From Arma custos (taxonomy: Eukaryota > Arthropoda > Insecta > Hemiptera > Pentatomidae): DNA of 64,000 bases. Positions within the stretch are counted from its first letter, which is position 1; every line of letters begins with the position of its first letter. The stretch is from assembly GCA_037127475.1 (NCBI GenBank), contig CM073759.1, forward strand, positions 181,023,000-181,086,999, written 5' to 3'. Positions 22,851 to 34,307 of the stretch are shown one piece after another. Below the pieces are notes generated by a model. The model ran no database searches, had not been told where the DNA came from, and saw only the letters and a list, made by a program, of their open reading frames with translations. Position numbers and translations under genes: made by a program.

Positions 22851-24119
22851 CGTTGTGGAATACTAAACATACCAGTTAAAGAGAAAAATAGGAAAGCCAT
22901 TATTGTTAAACATATATTAAAACAATATATTAGCATTCCAATGTTATTTTCTTTTCCTAGCAACACTAACAGCTGTAAATTTAACAAGTACAACCTTTAA
23001 TATGATAAATAAAATTTAATCTGCTTGACTTAAAAGGTTGAAAAAAAAATATCGAATGCCCTAAGGTCATACTAGTTGATTACAGTTGTGTACATATTGT
23101 AAATAAATGTATAGGGTAGTTCGTGGCAAGTGGGCGCACTTAAAGTTTAATCTCCTCCCAAAAAGATACTTAATTGACCCGAAACTAATATAAAATATTC
23201 TCCCCGGTATTCGATAACCGAATGACGTTCTATTTGCGTTATTATCTAAGGTAGAACATTCTTCGAAAAATGAAATACGAAAAAAAAATGGGAACACTTG
23301 CCTCGTGGGTTTCCAAAAATTCGCACATCTTGGAATAAAATTTTGCAATAAATACTAAACAAGATTTTAATAGTACGATTGTATATTGAAATAAACGTTC
23401 CGAAAAACTTTAATATAATGCAGAAAAAGTTATTATAAGTGGTTATTTGGAATAATTGCTTATGAATTCACCCCACCCTCATAATTGGAAACTTCATGCC
23501 ACTTTTCTTGGCATTTACTGCATTGAATCCAGTCCTCTTTCGATGGTTCTCTGAAGTTCTCATTACACTAATTTGTATGTTAGAATACCTTTTCCTTAGA
23601 GTAGCTTCTGAGATTCCCATCTGCTTAGAGGTTTTTCTCTTCGGCGTACCCCGGTGGCTTATAAGTTAAACAGTTTTATTCTAAATATAATCCATTGTGC
23701 GAATAAATAACCGTAAATAAGAGTGGAAAACTAAAACAAACTGTTCGGAGCACGAATTCTTATTTAGTATATTTACTAGTTAGGTGCTGTCGCTCTTAAT
23801 GCGCATCTGTGGAACTAAACGATTCCATTTTTAAGTAGTGCATTGAATGGCCTTTGAAACATTATAGAATTGAAATGGTTGAATAGCTTGTTGTTATAAC
23901 CTGCCTTACTACCTTTAATAATATAATATTGTGTCAAATGAGTTGTAATAAGTTATTACGTCACTGAGAGCTTAGTAATTACAGTGAGAACACCAAATAA
24001 GTTGGAAATGACGTAGGAACTTCCTTGCATCGGGTGACACCCACTGGTACAAACTAGCCCTAGTGCAAAAATTCTAGCCCTGCGTACTCTTACCTAGTGC
24101 GCAATCTTACCCCGAACTA

Positions 24120-24121
<2 letters not shown>
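22851..24121. other. Gene-free stretch
   Basis: AT-rich. The phrase TAGGGTAGTTCGTGGCAAGTGGGC near 23112-23135 and a related GCGCAATCTTACCCCGAACTAC near 24099-24120 hint at a dispersed repeat. No protein recognised. Confidence 0.35.

Positions 24122-24122
<1 letters not shown>

Positions 24123-24156
<34 letters not shown>
24123..24156. repeat. (TA)n microsatellite
   Basis: About 34 bases, immediately next to the 3' end of a Jockey fragment. Confidence 0.95.
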
Positions 24157-24159
<3 letters not shown>

Positions 24160-24555
24160 TATTAATTCAAAAAAAAATTTTTTTAGATTAATTTATTGAT
24201 ATTTACAACTGTAATAATATTACAACAAGTAAATTTGCTAATATGAACAAATGGCATGAAAAAAAACACCTGTGGAGAAACCACCCATCGGTAGCACTCC
24301 AAAAAAGTTCTGTAGTAGGTCTCGAGGCCATCTTCTTTTCAGACGCCTCGGAGGTTTATCAGGAATAGTATGGGAAGCAAGTTGAGAGACTATCGGATTC
24401 AAGTGTGTATGGAGCTTGTCATGGAGGGATAGGTACCTAGTTTGGGCCAAATCAGCAACATATTAAGATTATGACGGATGAGTTTGTTTGTGACATAATA
24501 AGGAGCATTGGAGATTTTATGAAGGATTTTGGATTGTAAGGATTCGATACGAGAT
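24160..24555 (-). pseudogene. Jockey-type reverse transcriptase 3' fragment
   Basis: Minus-strand reading gives ISRIESLQSKILHKISNAPY-like residues in pieces, then a clean run from 24450: AQTRYLSLHDKLHTHLNPIV (residues 2-21) and PPRRLKRRWPRDLL. Then the 3' UTR with TTACAGTTGTAAATATC and AATAAAT and an A-rich tail (T-run at 24168-24184). A homologue of the fragments at 27.85 and 41.9 kb, 5'-truncated. It keeps glutamine at the position where the 27.85-kb copy has a stop. Confidence 0.85.
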
Positions 24556-24959
24556 ATATTATAAATATATTGTAATACTATTTATTATGTCACGGTATTA
24601 TTTTTCGATTCCATAAACAAATCTCGGGTCTCTAAAGCTGTAATAAACTAGGAAAAGACATGATAATATAAATAGATAACTGAGACTATCAATGTTATAC
24701 AAGAGACTCTCATAATTCAACATAAATCCAAAAATAAGGTGGATTATCGCTATTGTCCCAATTTTGTAATTGTTCAAATCTCCAAAGTTTCAATTGTTGT
24801 GTAATTGTCATATTGTATATTTTTCAGTTTATTAAAAATACAAAATCATATTGTATTTGATTTTTGTTAATTAAATACAACATTATTTTTCGCCTTTTTC
24901 TTTCCTTCCTTTTCTGAGTCACTGACAAGATTTTATCTCTCTGTATTTCTAACTCTATT
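24556..24959. other. Gene-free stretch
   Basis: AT-rich, nothing recognised. Confidence 0.4.
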
Positions 24960-25145
24960 CATGAAGAGAGTATAGGGTGCTGAGTTGCTATGCTAAAGGT
25001 GTCGGGTTCAAATCCGGCTGTGATAGATAAATTATTAATTAATTTATTGACAATTATTTATTATTAATTAATTTGTTAACCACTGTGGGTAGGCACTTTG
25101 AGATATACGCTCTCGTAGAGCTCACCAAGCCTCTATAACGTTGAT
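24960..25145 (+). mobile_element. SINE family A, decayed
   Basis: Head remnant GGTGCTGAGTTGCTATGC with box B-like GTCGGGTTCAAATCCGGC (25001-25018), then an AT-rich insertion and a body remnant ACCAAGCCTCTATAACG near 25122. Box A is largely lost. Confidence 0.5.
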
Positions 25146-25531
25146 ACTTTAAATCTGATGAACAATCATTGTCATAGAATCGGGACGGTCTCTTCCATGT
25201 ACTGGACCCAAAATCGATGAATTGTAGTGGTACAAAAGTTATCTCTTTGAAAATAAAATCGGATGAAATCATTTAAAATTACATAACCAACCTTTCATTT
25301 TTCAGTGTTAATAATAAACTCTACTTTGTATATTGAAATATATAATTACTGTTTACAATAATTGACGGAATTCTGTAGGTAATAGGGAAAGGTGTAATCC
25401 TCTGTGTAATCCGATTTTCGGATCCAGTTAAGTGGGTTTTAAGGTAACATGTATTTATATAGATTAGTATGATATATACAATAGGTATTTTTTGTTTTAA
25501 GGGCTGTAAAATGTTTATAGTTATTATTACC

Positions 25532-25790
25532 CTCATGTCTGAACGAGGAGGCTAAAATAAAGAACAGGCTGGCAGCAGCAAAGAGAGCGTACATCTCCCT
25601 CGCCAAATTATAAGGAGTAGGTTCTAGTTGCATCCTATGCGTGTGAGATGTGGACTCTCAACAAGTCCGATGCACAGAAGGAGGACTTCCGCTTCGAAAG
25701 AAAGATCTTGAAACGAGTAATAGGGCCGATCAAAGAAATTGGATCCTCGCGACTGCGTCGGAACGGATCGAGGAACTTTTCGTTTAGTGT
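25532..25790 (+). pseudogene. LINE reverse transcriptase fragments, RTE-like
   Basis: Plus-strand frames give LNEEAKIKNRLAAAKRAYI, then (other frame) ASYACEMWTLNKSDAQKE and FERKILKRVIGPI. These match the RTE-type C-terminal landmarks (YGAETW.., FERKILRR.FG in the two large elements here). The two blocks belong to non-adjacent regions of the protein, so the copy is internally deleted, and it is truncated at both ends. Confidence 0.7.
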
Positions 25791-26339
25791 TTTGTCATAT
25801 TCGATCAGTTAAATTAAAAATTGGCAAATCACAAACCACTGTTTATCACTTCTATAAGCCTTTACACAAAATATAGCACTGTTTTGGAATTTAAATGGAA
25901 AAAATGAAATGAATCGTTTTAAGAAATAAAACAAGCTAAGCTTTACACCAATATTTCTATTTTATGACAATATTTCAACACTGAGAATACAGTTATGTTA
26001 TTATATACTATTATATTATTTATCTTTAAAACAGATATAAAATATAAAAATATGTCATTTTTTCTAAATAATACAAAGTGTGTAAACAAATTTTAATAGA
26101 CTCACTACGAGAGTAAAAAATAAGTAAAAAACTGAACTTATCGGGGTGCATTTACTGTAAGTTTGAGAACCTACTGCAGTGAAAATTATCATAGCAGTTG
26201 TATAATTAGTTAAATGGGAGTCATACTTAAGGGCGTTAGTCCCCCTTTTGTGTACAAAAAACAGTATTATAATGAAATAAAAAAAACCAACAAAAAAAAA
26301 ACATTGGCCCAAAGGCATTGCTTACTAACTGTTCCATTA
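25791..26339. other. Gene-free stretch
   Basis: AT-rich, no recognisable element. Confidence 0.4.
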
Positions 26340-26720
26340 TAATCATAAAAATAAATAGAGTTGCGTAAGACCCAGGCTCGAATCCCGACCAGGACCCGGA
26401 AAATCCTTTCTCTTCAAAATAAAAATAATTTAAATAATCACAAATATTAAAAAATAAAAATAAAATAAAAAATATTAGAAATATAAAATTGACGTACGTC
26501 AATCAGATACTAAAAAAAGTAATGTCCAATGAACATTCTTTCTCACTTATACATCGCAAAAATTTCAAGAACTGGGGATATAGGATCGTTGAACAGAATG
26601 GATTTGCCTGGCCCGGTTACGAGCCTAGTAGCTTAGTTTGCGATGTGGAAGACCCGGGTTTGAATCCCGGCCAGGACAAATCTTTTCTCTTCAAAATAAA
26701 AATATATAAAAATAAATAAT
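26340..26720 (+). repeat. tRNA-like units (family B), two in tandem
   Basis: A 5'-truncated unit (CGAATCCCGACCAGGACC, 26370-26400, with the TCTCTTCAAAATAAAAAT flank) is followed by the spacer (GACGTACGTCAATC, AGTAATGTCCAATGAACATT, GGATATAGGATCGTTGAACA) and a second tRNA-like unit at 26620-26680 (GTAGCTTAGTTTGC, GGGTTTGAATCCCGGCC). The same order occurs at 35.27 kb. Confidence 0.75.
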
Positions 26721-27370
26721 TAACAAGACGTTGTTAAAATTAAATTGTATAAACTGTCACCATTACATTTTTTTTAATTACTTTTTTTTTACTTCACTTC
26801 ATGGTAAAAAAAAAAAAAGTTATTCTTAATATCTGTATTTTCGAAGCAAGATTGAGAAATTATAGAGACAAATTTATAAATAATGCCACAAATTGGGGTG
26901 CCTCTAGTAAAACTATGTACCAACTGAATTACAATGAAATAAACAGTCTTCTAATTTGTAAAATTGTCCATGGGACGGACAGGGGGTGCCCTAGTAGAAA
27001 ATTAAAATATATTGAAGTAGTGTGGTGAGTTAATGCTCTACAAAAGAAACTTAAATTATGTTTGTCATTGCGACTTTATTCGTTTAAAAAGAAAAACAAC
27101 AAGGTAGGTTTAATTGTAACATGGGAGTTAGTCCACAGTTAAGCGGTGAATGGGTAAAAAAACAAATAGAAACTAAGTAAAAATAAATTAAATAGGCAGT
27201 CATAGCAGTCAAGGACTGCCGACAAAAGTGAAAACTCCGAACAATAATTATATACCCTTTGAAGTAGTTAATTTATTAATCAAAACTTATAACGGGCAGC
27301 ACAAGCTCAGTACAAAACTTCGATAATTTAATTGAAATAATTATTAGTATATAATAATATTTGTACCTTG
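26721..27370. other. Gene-free stretch
   Basis: AT-rich. A 75-codon frame at 26801-27028 has no motif. Confidence 0.4.
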
Positions 27371-27690
27371 TATTTGTATTTACGGGAGGGAGCGGAGTGG
27401 CTTAGTGATAGAGTACTGAGTTTCTATGCCGGAAATCTTGGTTCAAATTCCGCTGTGGGCAAGACTTTTATTTAATCTGTACGCAGCCGAAGATGGATCA
27501 TATAGAATCAAGGACCCTCCTGGGGCTCACCCATTCTCTATAAAATATTTTAAAAATAGGGTACTCAAAATAAGGAGGGAAATCTCGCGGTTGAGCGTGA
27601 CCTCGGACAACTCACCTCCTTGCAAAACCGTTGTCCATGAAACAATACAGTCTTTACCATGTCTGAAGGTTTTTTTTATTTGTATTTACG
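27371..27690 (+). mobile_element. tRNA-derived SINE, family A, with 14-bp target duplication
   Basis: The copy at 27385-27676 is flanked by perfect TATTTGTATTTACG duplications (27371-27384, 27677-27690). It has box A-like TGGCTTAGTGATAGAGTA, box B-like GGTTCAAATTC, the body CTCACCCATTCTCTATAAAA and ATCTCGCGGTTGAGCGTGAC, and the 3' blocks ACCGTTGTCCATGAA and CAGTCTTTACCATGT, ending in a T-run. Transcription would be by RNA polymerase III from the internal boxes, with mobilisation by a partner LINE (family knowledge). Confidence 0.9.
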
Positions 27691-27840
27691 TAGGTTTTAT
27701 TTTTTTGCAATATTGTCATCGTTAACATCAACGATACTAAGATCATTTGAACTTTCAGTCATTTCATAAAACGAGACATTCAACTATTATAAATATCCCT
27801 TTAAGGGGAAACGAAATGTTCTACCAGTTATTGATGTTTT

Positions 27841-28431
27841 AAGTTATTAATCTTCATACAAGACTGAAGACAAAAAAGACATGAAACTGCTCAACGTTTT
27901 CGCCTACTTCAACATTTACTGGACAAACGTTCAAAGCTCCCAATTAATTACAAAAGACTCATTTACATGAGAGTTACCAGACCTATTTGGACATACGGAT
28001 TTGAGCTTTGGCGCTCTACTAAACCATCCAATTCATCTCATATCCAATCCTTACAATCCAAAATCCTTCGTAAAATCCTCAATGCTTCTTATTATGTCAC
28101 AAACAAACTCATCTATCATGATCTTAATATCCTATATGTTGCTGATTTGGTCCAATCTAGATACCTATCCTTCCATGAAAAGCTCCGTACACACTTGAAT
28201 CCGCTAGTCTCTTAACTTGCTTCCCATACTATTCCTGATAATCCTCCGAGGCGTCTGAAAAGAAGACGGCCTCGAAACCTTCTACTATAGAACTTCATTG
28301 GAGTGCTGTCAATGGGTTGTTTCTCCACAAGTGCTTTTTTTTCATGTCCTTTGTTCTTACAGCAGATTTACTTGATGTAATATAATTACAGTTGTAAATA
28401 TTAATAAATTGTTCAAAAAAAAAAGTTATTA
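27841..28431 (+). pseudogene. Jockey-type element, 5'-truncated, with 9-bp target duplication
   Basis: The fragment 27850-28422 is flanked by AAGTTATTA (27841-27849 and 28423-28431). The frame at 27967-28215 reads RPIWTYGFELW (residues 5-15), LQSKILRKILNASYYV (29-44) and VADLVQSRYLSFHEKLRTHL (58-77), the Jockey-clade reverse transcriptase C-terminus. A TAA at 28213-28215 replaces the glutamine seen in the 24.2-kb copy; beyond it PPRRLKRRRPRNLL is still readable. The 3' UTR contains TTACTTGATGTAATATAATT and TACAGTTGTAAAT, then an A-rich tail. Confidence 0.88.
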
Positions 28432-29849
28432 TTAGTATCAATTGTACAGCTACTAAACGATTTTATAGATAAATATAATTATTCTTGTATAAATGAAATG
28501 CTAACCTTTATTACAATAATAATTAATATTATACAGTTATACATAACTCACTCACAGACCGCTACGTGTCGCCAGTCTCGACCATGCTGCTAAATGCTAA
28601 AGAAGTTTTCACTTGAAAAAAAAAACAGACAAAAAGGTTAATAATAGAGAAGTATATCGTAGTAAGTCAAAATCTTAATTGCTAGAAATTAATTGAAATA
28701 TCCCGATATTTTTGATAAAAATCATGACTCTTATTGCTACTGTAGAAGAGACCATATTAAACAGTGTTCTTTAATATATATCTCTTTTATTTCAATATAT
28801 GTGAAAAGTTTAAAGAGAAATGTGAAATCAAATTAAATTAAGAGAGTATCAAAGAAGAACTAGTTTAAAAGTAGTGGCGATATTCCTTTTATAAGTCAAG
28901 TTCAAGGCAAATTCTTTTATTATTTTTTTTTAATTTATAAAAGCAAGTTTCACCATAATGAAATTAGACTTCCTGTTTCGTTTCATTCTGCAAAAAAGAA
29001 TAATCATAAAAGAATCCTTCGTTCCTTATTCAGTTTCATGAAAAGCATGGCGGTCAATTAAGGGCTTGAATGAGGGAACTTTCTTGTAAAAAAAAAAGGG
29101 AAAAAGGCCATTCCCTTACAAATAACATTACTCAGAAATTCTGTTCGGCGTCTGGGCCAAGGGGAGGGAAGAAGTGGGGAAAAATAAAATAAGAAATTTC
29201 CCTCGAAGCAAATTATGTCGCGAATCCGAGCGTGAAGGATTCGAAAAATTCTTTGATTTTTCTATATCACTTATAATGCAATTCTTGTTCATTTCTTATC
29301 GTACTCAGAAGAATTTACCTTTATTTTATTTTCCTTTTTTTATTTGTTTGTAATCCTAATAATAATAAGGCCTATTTGCGAAGAAACACCACTATCATTA
29401 CAACAATGCCAATTCGCCTGGCGACATACATTGTTTTCTTTTCTTTAAACCTATTTTCTCTTAACAGGCTGTCATAATTCCCAGACAACATATTTCGAAC
29501 TCAACTGAATATAAATTTTTTTTTAACAACTAATTTAATAAATAGTAAAGCATCGTTTGAGATCATGTGTACTTGTACCGTTGAAAATAAATTAAAAAAA
29601 TAGTACAATTAATACATTACTGAATAAGATAATAATTTTAATGAAGATTTTCCATGGAAGCTAATCGTCTTATACAAAAACTATATAAAAAATATGATAC
29701 GGACGGAAGAAAGCAGTGCACATAAGGATAACAAGTAAGCTTTATGATCAAGGAATCCTAATTACGAAAAAAAGAATAGATTTATGACAGCAAAACAACG
29801 TTATCAAAACTTCTACAATACTTTAAAGTTCAAATAACTAGTACTATTA
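28432..29849. other. Gene-free stretch with a GC-richer island
   Basis: AT-rich, with a distinct non-repeat segment at about 29040-29240 (GGCGTCTGGGCCAAGGGGAG). No coding motif. Confidence 0.35.
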
Positions 29850-29987
29850 TATCTATCGTATATTTTTTTTTTTTTTTTTCACATCCTCCCAACTTTTATT
29901 TACAATATATTACAAATTTACAATGAATACATGCAAATGCTTATATATATAAAGGCCTTCTGTTACCTTTCGGTATCTATCGTATAT
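29850..29987 (-). mobile_element. Very short retroposon with 14-bp target duplication
   Basis: The duplication TATCTATCGTATAT (29850-29863 and 29974-29987) brackets a ~110-bp insert. On the minus strand the insert reads CCGAAAGGTAACAGAAGGCC, ..., AAATAAAAGTTGGGAGGATG and TG, then about 16-18 A. Poly(A) with an AATAAA-type signal and the duplication show target-primed insertion of a 3' RNA end. It does not resemble the Jockey or RTE 3' ends here, so the parent is unknown. Confidence 0.85.
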
Positions 29988-30456
29988 ATTTTTTCTGGGC
30001 GTATAACAAATTTATAACACTGTTGTATTTTGCGGGTAGAGTATTATAAACACCCAACTTAAAAAAGAAATACTGTATACTCAGATAATGTTATAAGTCT
30101 ATACAAAATTATTGGACAAGAAACAACTAATTAGCATGCCGTGTTATCAAAAGACGTACAGAATAAAAATTATTGGGAAAAAAATATATATAAACTGTCT
30201 ACAAAATAAAGTACAAAATTGTGTAGCAGAAAGTTTAAAATTGAATTTGGGTGAAGAACAAAGGCAAGACTGCGTTTTGAGAAAGAAAAAGACCTATAAA
30301 ATACAACAATAATAAAATAATGGATGTTTCAGTATTCCATAAAAATAGAAAAAGGAAATATTAATTATTAATAAAAACTTAATTTTAAAATTTAATGAAA
30401 TAAAGTGTTCCGGGTGTAGGCCAATGAATTAATTTATGAATTATAATTAATTATTA
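29988..30456. other. Gene-free stretch
   Basis: A 66-codon Lys-rich frame at 30112-30312 has no motif. Confidence 0.4.
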
Positions 30457-30705
30457 GGAAGCGGATTGGCTCAGTGGTAGAGCACTGAGTTTCCATGCCA
30501 AATAACCTTGTTCAAATTCCTATGTAGGCAAGACTTTTATTTAATCCGTTTGCAGCCGGTGATGGATCATATGGGATCGAGGACCCTCTCATATGGGGCT
30601 CGCCCAGCCTCTATAAAATGTTATTAAAATAGAGTACCCAAAATAAGGGGGGGAAATCTGGCGGTTGAGCGTGATCTAGGACAAATCATCTCTCTGCAGA
30701 ACCAT
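30457..30705 (+). mobile_element. tRNA-derived SINE, family A
   Basis: GGAAGCGGATTGGCTCAGTG head, box B-like TTGTTCAAATTCC, CTCGCCCAGCCTCTATAAAA, ATCTGGCGGTTGAGCGTGAT. It is cut at CTCTGCAGAACCATATATA, losing the last ~60 bp. Confidence 0.85.
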
Positions 30706-30968
30706 ATATATATAAAACGAAAACTAATATTATTAAAAAAGTAATGAAATTTTGAAAACAACTAATTATTTAGTACTATTCCTTCTCCAATAATTACACA
30801 ACGCCAATATACCGCATAAAATAAGTGTCTAGTTGAAACTAATAAGTTAGAAATAGAGAATTTTCATTTTTATTTTCTTTTGTAAAAGAATAATGAAAAT
30901 CGGTATTAGCTTTGAGAGCGTATTAAACGAACTTAAATGCCATGAAATGTTCTCGTTTAGCCTCGAAA

Positions 30969-31008
30969 TATTCAAAATTATTCCGAGAGTCCGGAATAAT
31001 TTTGAATC
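30969..31008. repeat. Perfect short palindrome
   Basis: ATTCAAAATTATTCCG and its exact complement separated by 6-8 bases (AGAGTC). Part of an otherwise unassigned stretch. Confidence 0.85.
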
Positions 31009-31248
31009 TATTTCCAGAATAGACCCTGCCACTAATACCATTACCGGTAATATTATATCATTCCTGACCCCCGAAGTTATTCTAAACAATTGTTAATTAA
31101 TTCAACGAAGCCATAATACATTTTATGTGATAGATTATTATTTTCGAAACATGTAATATTAAATTTAACTATGTGTTCCGTTACTAATTTGATACTAAAA
31201 TAAAGCATGTACCACTCAAACCCGTGAACGGATTTTTATTTATATAGA

Positions 31249-31455
31249 GACTGTACTGTTTCATGGACAACAGTTGAGGTGATTTGTCCTAAATCACGCT
31301 AAACCACCAGATTTTTCTCTGAGGGTCCTTGATCCCATATGATCTATCTCCGGCTGATAACAGACTAAATAAAAGTCTTGCCACAGCAGGATTTGAACCA
31401 GGATTTCCGACATGGCAACTCAGGGCTCTACCCTTGAGCCACTCCGCTCCCTTAA
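31249..31455 (-). mobile_element. tRNA-derived SINE, family A
   Basis: On the minus strand it starts GGGAGCGGAGTGGCTCAAGG and continues with box B-like CTGGTTCAAATCCTG, TATGGGATCAAGGACCCTC, the blocks GGTGGTTTAGCGTGATTTAG and CTCAACTGTTGTCCATGAAA, and CAGTACAGTCTC. The body segment with CCTCTATAAAA is deleted. Confidence 0.82.
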
Positions 31456-31824
31456 TAAGAATATTCAATATAATTTTTATTTATATTTACTCATGGACAG
31501 TGTTTCCAATTTTACTATCATATCACCGATCACTTATCTATTTAAGTAACGTCATTGATATGAGTAAATTTTTAGAATATTAAGTGTGTTTATAATGTCA
31601 AAAATTGTGTGCTACTCTGTATTGGACAAGAAAAAAAAACTAAATTATCCTGGACTGCACAAAGGACATCTTATTTCATTTTAAAAAATTGGGAAACATT
31701 AAGAAACATTTTTTATAATTATTTTACATTGCAAGGCAACTGCTTGTATCTCAGGCTGCATAAATAAAAAATAGTTTCAAGATGTAATAAATGATTTTCT
31801 GTAGATCGAAAAAAGTATTTAGTA
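31456..31824. other. Gene-free stretch
   Basis: AT-rich, nothing recognised. Confidence 0.4.
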
Positions 31825-32113
31825 ACGAGAATAGTGGCTCAGTGGTAGAGCGCTGAGTTGCCGTGCCAAAAATTCTGGGTTGTAGTCCCGCCTTCTGGTA
31901 GAATTTTATTTAATCTGATAGCGGTCGGATATGGGCCCTATGGGATCTAGGGCTACTTATAAAGTGGCTACCCAATGTAGGGAAGGAAATCTGGCAGTTG
32001 AGTGTGATCTAAGACAAATCACCTCCCTACACAGCCGTTCTCTAAGGAACAGTACAGTATCTACCACGTACTGAACTCAAGACTCTTCATGAGTTAGTGG
32101 TACAGGTTTTTTA
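31825..32113 (+). mobile_element. tRNA-derived SINE, family A, near full length
   Basis: GAGAATAGTGGCTCAGTGGT head, GAGTTGCCGTGCC, then TCTGGCAGTTGAGTGTGATC, CAAATCACCTCCCTACACAG, ACAGTACAGTATCTACCACG, GACTCTTCATGAGTTAGTGG and TACAGG with a T-rich end. About 285 bp, the best guide to full length together with the 44.1-kb copy. Confidence 0.87.
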
Positions 32114-33374
32114 TTTTATTATTATTTTGTGACCAGGTTGTGGGGTTTTCGGTCCAAGGTCCAAATTGATTAAATAAAAAGTCTAAAAAAAGTAGGTTGT
32201 ATTCATAAAAAAGTTCGTAACGTAAGCATTACAGCAAGCGGTAACGACAACTACATAACCATATCATTACAGCAACGCTATAACCATAACAACAACGTTG
32301 AGCCGCAAAGAATAGATAAGGTAAACAGTAAAATTTGGCAATTACTTGGCCATATAAACCACTGATATGCATTCGCACGTAACGACAGCCCACAGTAGTG
32401 TGCTCACATATGTAGAGACACATGGCAGACGAACTTAGCGACAAAAAAAAAAGAAGCTTGTTAAAATTTATTAAGTAACTAATTTTGTTCCAAAGTTGAA
32501 TTAAGTTTGTTGAACATTAATTCAACTTTGGATTGAATTAATGTTCTATTCATACATAACAAAACAAGTTTACTGTGTAACCACATTAAACTAGCCTACC
32601 CTCCCCCCCCCAAAAAAAAACAATAACAACTTATTCAATCAAATTATTTTCTTAATATTTTATTTTATAAAGCAAATTTACTGCACTAAATCCAGAAATT
32701 ATTATAATATCACTTCAAAAAGTAATGAAATATTTTAATAACAGATAAAACATCATTTAGTTTAAATTTTCCTCCAAGAATAAAAAAAAAAGTCAAAACT
32801 TTCGTACAATCAATGTCAAGTTCAAGATGATAAGTAGATAAGTGTTGGTGATAGCAGGAAACCTGATATTAACCAATAGTTACTATCAGCGATCTGATCA
32901 AATCAGATTGTACGCTAGTCCATTAGTATTACCATTTCAACCAGGTTGCTCAAGATTACAATGGTAGTAGACAGTAATACCGAGTAACGACCATAACTTT
33001 CTGATATAAATCATATTATCTCTCCATATAATTATTACATTGCAAAACAATTTCGGACGTGTAATAAATTTAAAAGACAGCAGTGTTGAGCGGGTAGTGC
33101 TTTACAAAGCCTCAATCTAAAACCGGATAAAACTCAAATAAGGCTATAAGTATTAACCAAATTATTAGGCAGTGAATAAACTAATAAGCATGCAGTAAAA
33201 AAAAAAAAAAAAATGCCTATAAAGAACAAAATGTTCAGTGTTTACATAAATTACATTAAAAAATGTAAAATAAAATTTACGTAATTGTGTAGTAAAAAAC
33301 TGTAAAATTGAAGACGAGCGTCAAGGACGGGTTTTTAAAAAAAATTCAAAATTACAGTAGTGTATTGATGAGGA
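32114..33374. other. Gene-free stretch with a palindrome
   Basis: AT-rich. CAAAGTTGAATTAA at 32492-32505 pairs with TTAATTCAACTTTG at 32518-32531. No coding motif. Confidence 0.5.
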
Positions 33375-33450
33375 TTGATGATTCAATCCCTCTCTACCTT
33401 ATACTGAACCTCAGACCCATTCACTGGTTGTAGTGTTACAGGTTTTATTG
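33375..33450 (+). mobile_element. SINE family A 3' tail
   Basis: TCTACCTTATACTGAACCTC, AGACCCATTCACTGGTTGTA, GTGTTACAGGTTTTATT: only the terminal blocks remain. Confidence 0.6.
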
Positions 33451-33499
33451 ATGAGGAAATGGTTGAATTGTCGTATCTTAAGGTATGTTGAAAATGGTC

Positions 33500-33645
33500 G
33501 CGGCGCATTAATACTCATTTGACAAGCGAGGGAAGTGCCACTTTATTACACCCGAGTGAATTTTACCACCCGAGGCGAAGGCGAGTGTAGTAATTAAACG
33601 AGGGTGTTAGAAGCACTTTTCTCACGTTTTAAATATTACATTTTT
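33500..33645. repeat. GC-richer segment with inverted repeats
   Basis: TTATTACACCCGAGTG and CGAGTGTAGTAATTAA, plus CACCCGAGGCGAAGGCGAG, form partial inverted repeats in AT-rich surroundings. Possible MITE remnant; no termini defined. Confidence 0.4.
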
Positions 33646-33895
33646 CCTGCAACCATTTAAAAATTAATAAAATAAAGGTGATACTTTAGATTTGTTGAAA
33701 CTACACTAGTGCTATCTCCTACAATTTTCTATTACTAACCATGCACATTATAACTCTAGGACGCTTTACATGGTTTTCCCTCAATAGTGGGGGAAAGTGG
33801 GACTTTCCACACCAGTTTTAGTTGAGTAATGGATAGCATCACTCAATGGTTGCAGGCAAATAAATTCTACACAAAGAAAGAAAACTTTTTTTATT

Positions 33896-33945
33896 TTATA
33901 ACGTTTCGGCCCTATTTCTACGCCAACATCAGGGGGGAAAGAATT
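33896..33945 (-). repeat. Pseudo-LTR-like motif
   Basis: On the minus strand: CCCCTGATGTTGGCGTAGAA, then ATAGGGCCGAAACGTTATAA. It has the CTGA..GGC-loop-GCCGAAACGTT pattern of the Penelope-like pseudo-LTRs. Confidence 0.5.
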
Positions 33946-34188
33946 AAACAAAATATAATAGCAATATTAACACTGAAAGAACCAATCTACAAAAATGGTA
34001 GGAATGAAAGGAAACAAGCACAATGAAAAAGATTATTATAAAATAGTTGATGAAATAGTAAACAAATTAAAAAGAATGTAATGGAATCAATAAGACAATA
34101 ACAAAACATAGACAAATTAAATGAAAAATAATTTTACAATATATAATCAATGACATGTTTATTGGTGAAAGTGAAAATGAGTTTGAAA

Positions 34189-34307
34189 TTATACATAAAA
34201 CTTCACTGGTTTCTGGTTTAGACCATGTTAAAATTTTCTTCGCCAACGTTTCGCCAGACATACTGCTAGCTTCTTCAAGGCTGGATCGAGAATGAAGACG
34301 CTCCGGC
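34189..34307 (-). repeat. Left (inverted) pseudo-LTR
   Basis: The complement of the right arm, from GCCGGAGCGTCTTCATT inward to GTTTTATGTATAA outward. It abuts the first recognisable endonuclease-linker codons without a gap. Confidence 0.9.

Noticed and set aside
31233..31486. TTTTTATTTATAT as a target duplication of the SINE at 31249
   Set aside because: The right copy is about 20 bases beyond the SINE head, so it does not abut the element; low-complexity coincidence is likelier.
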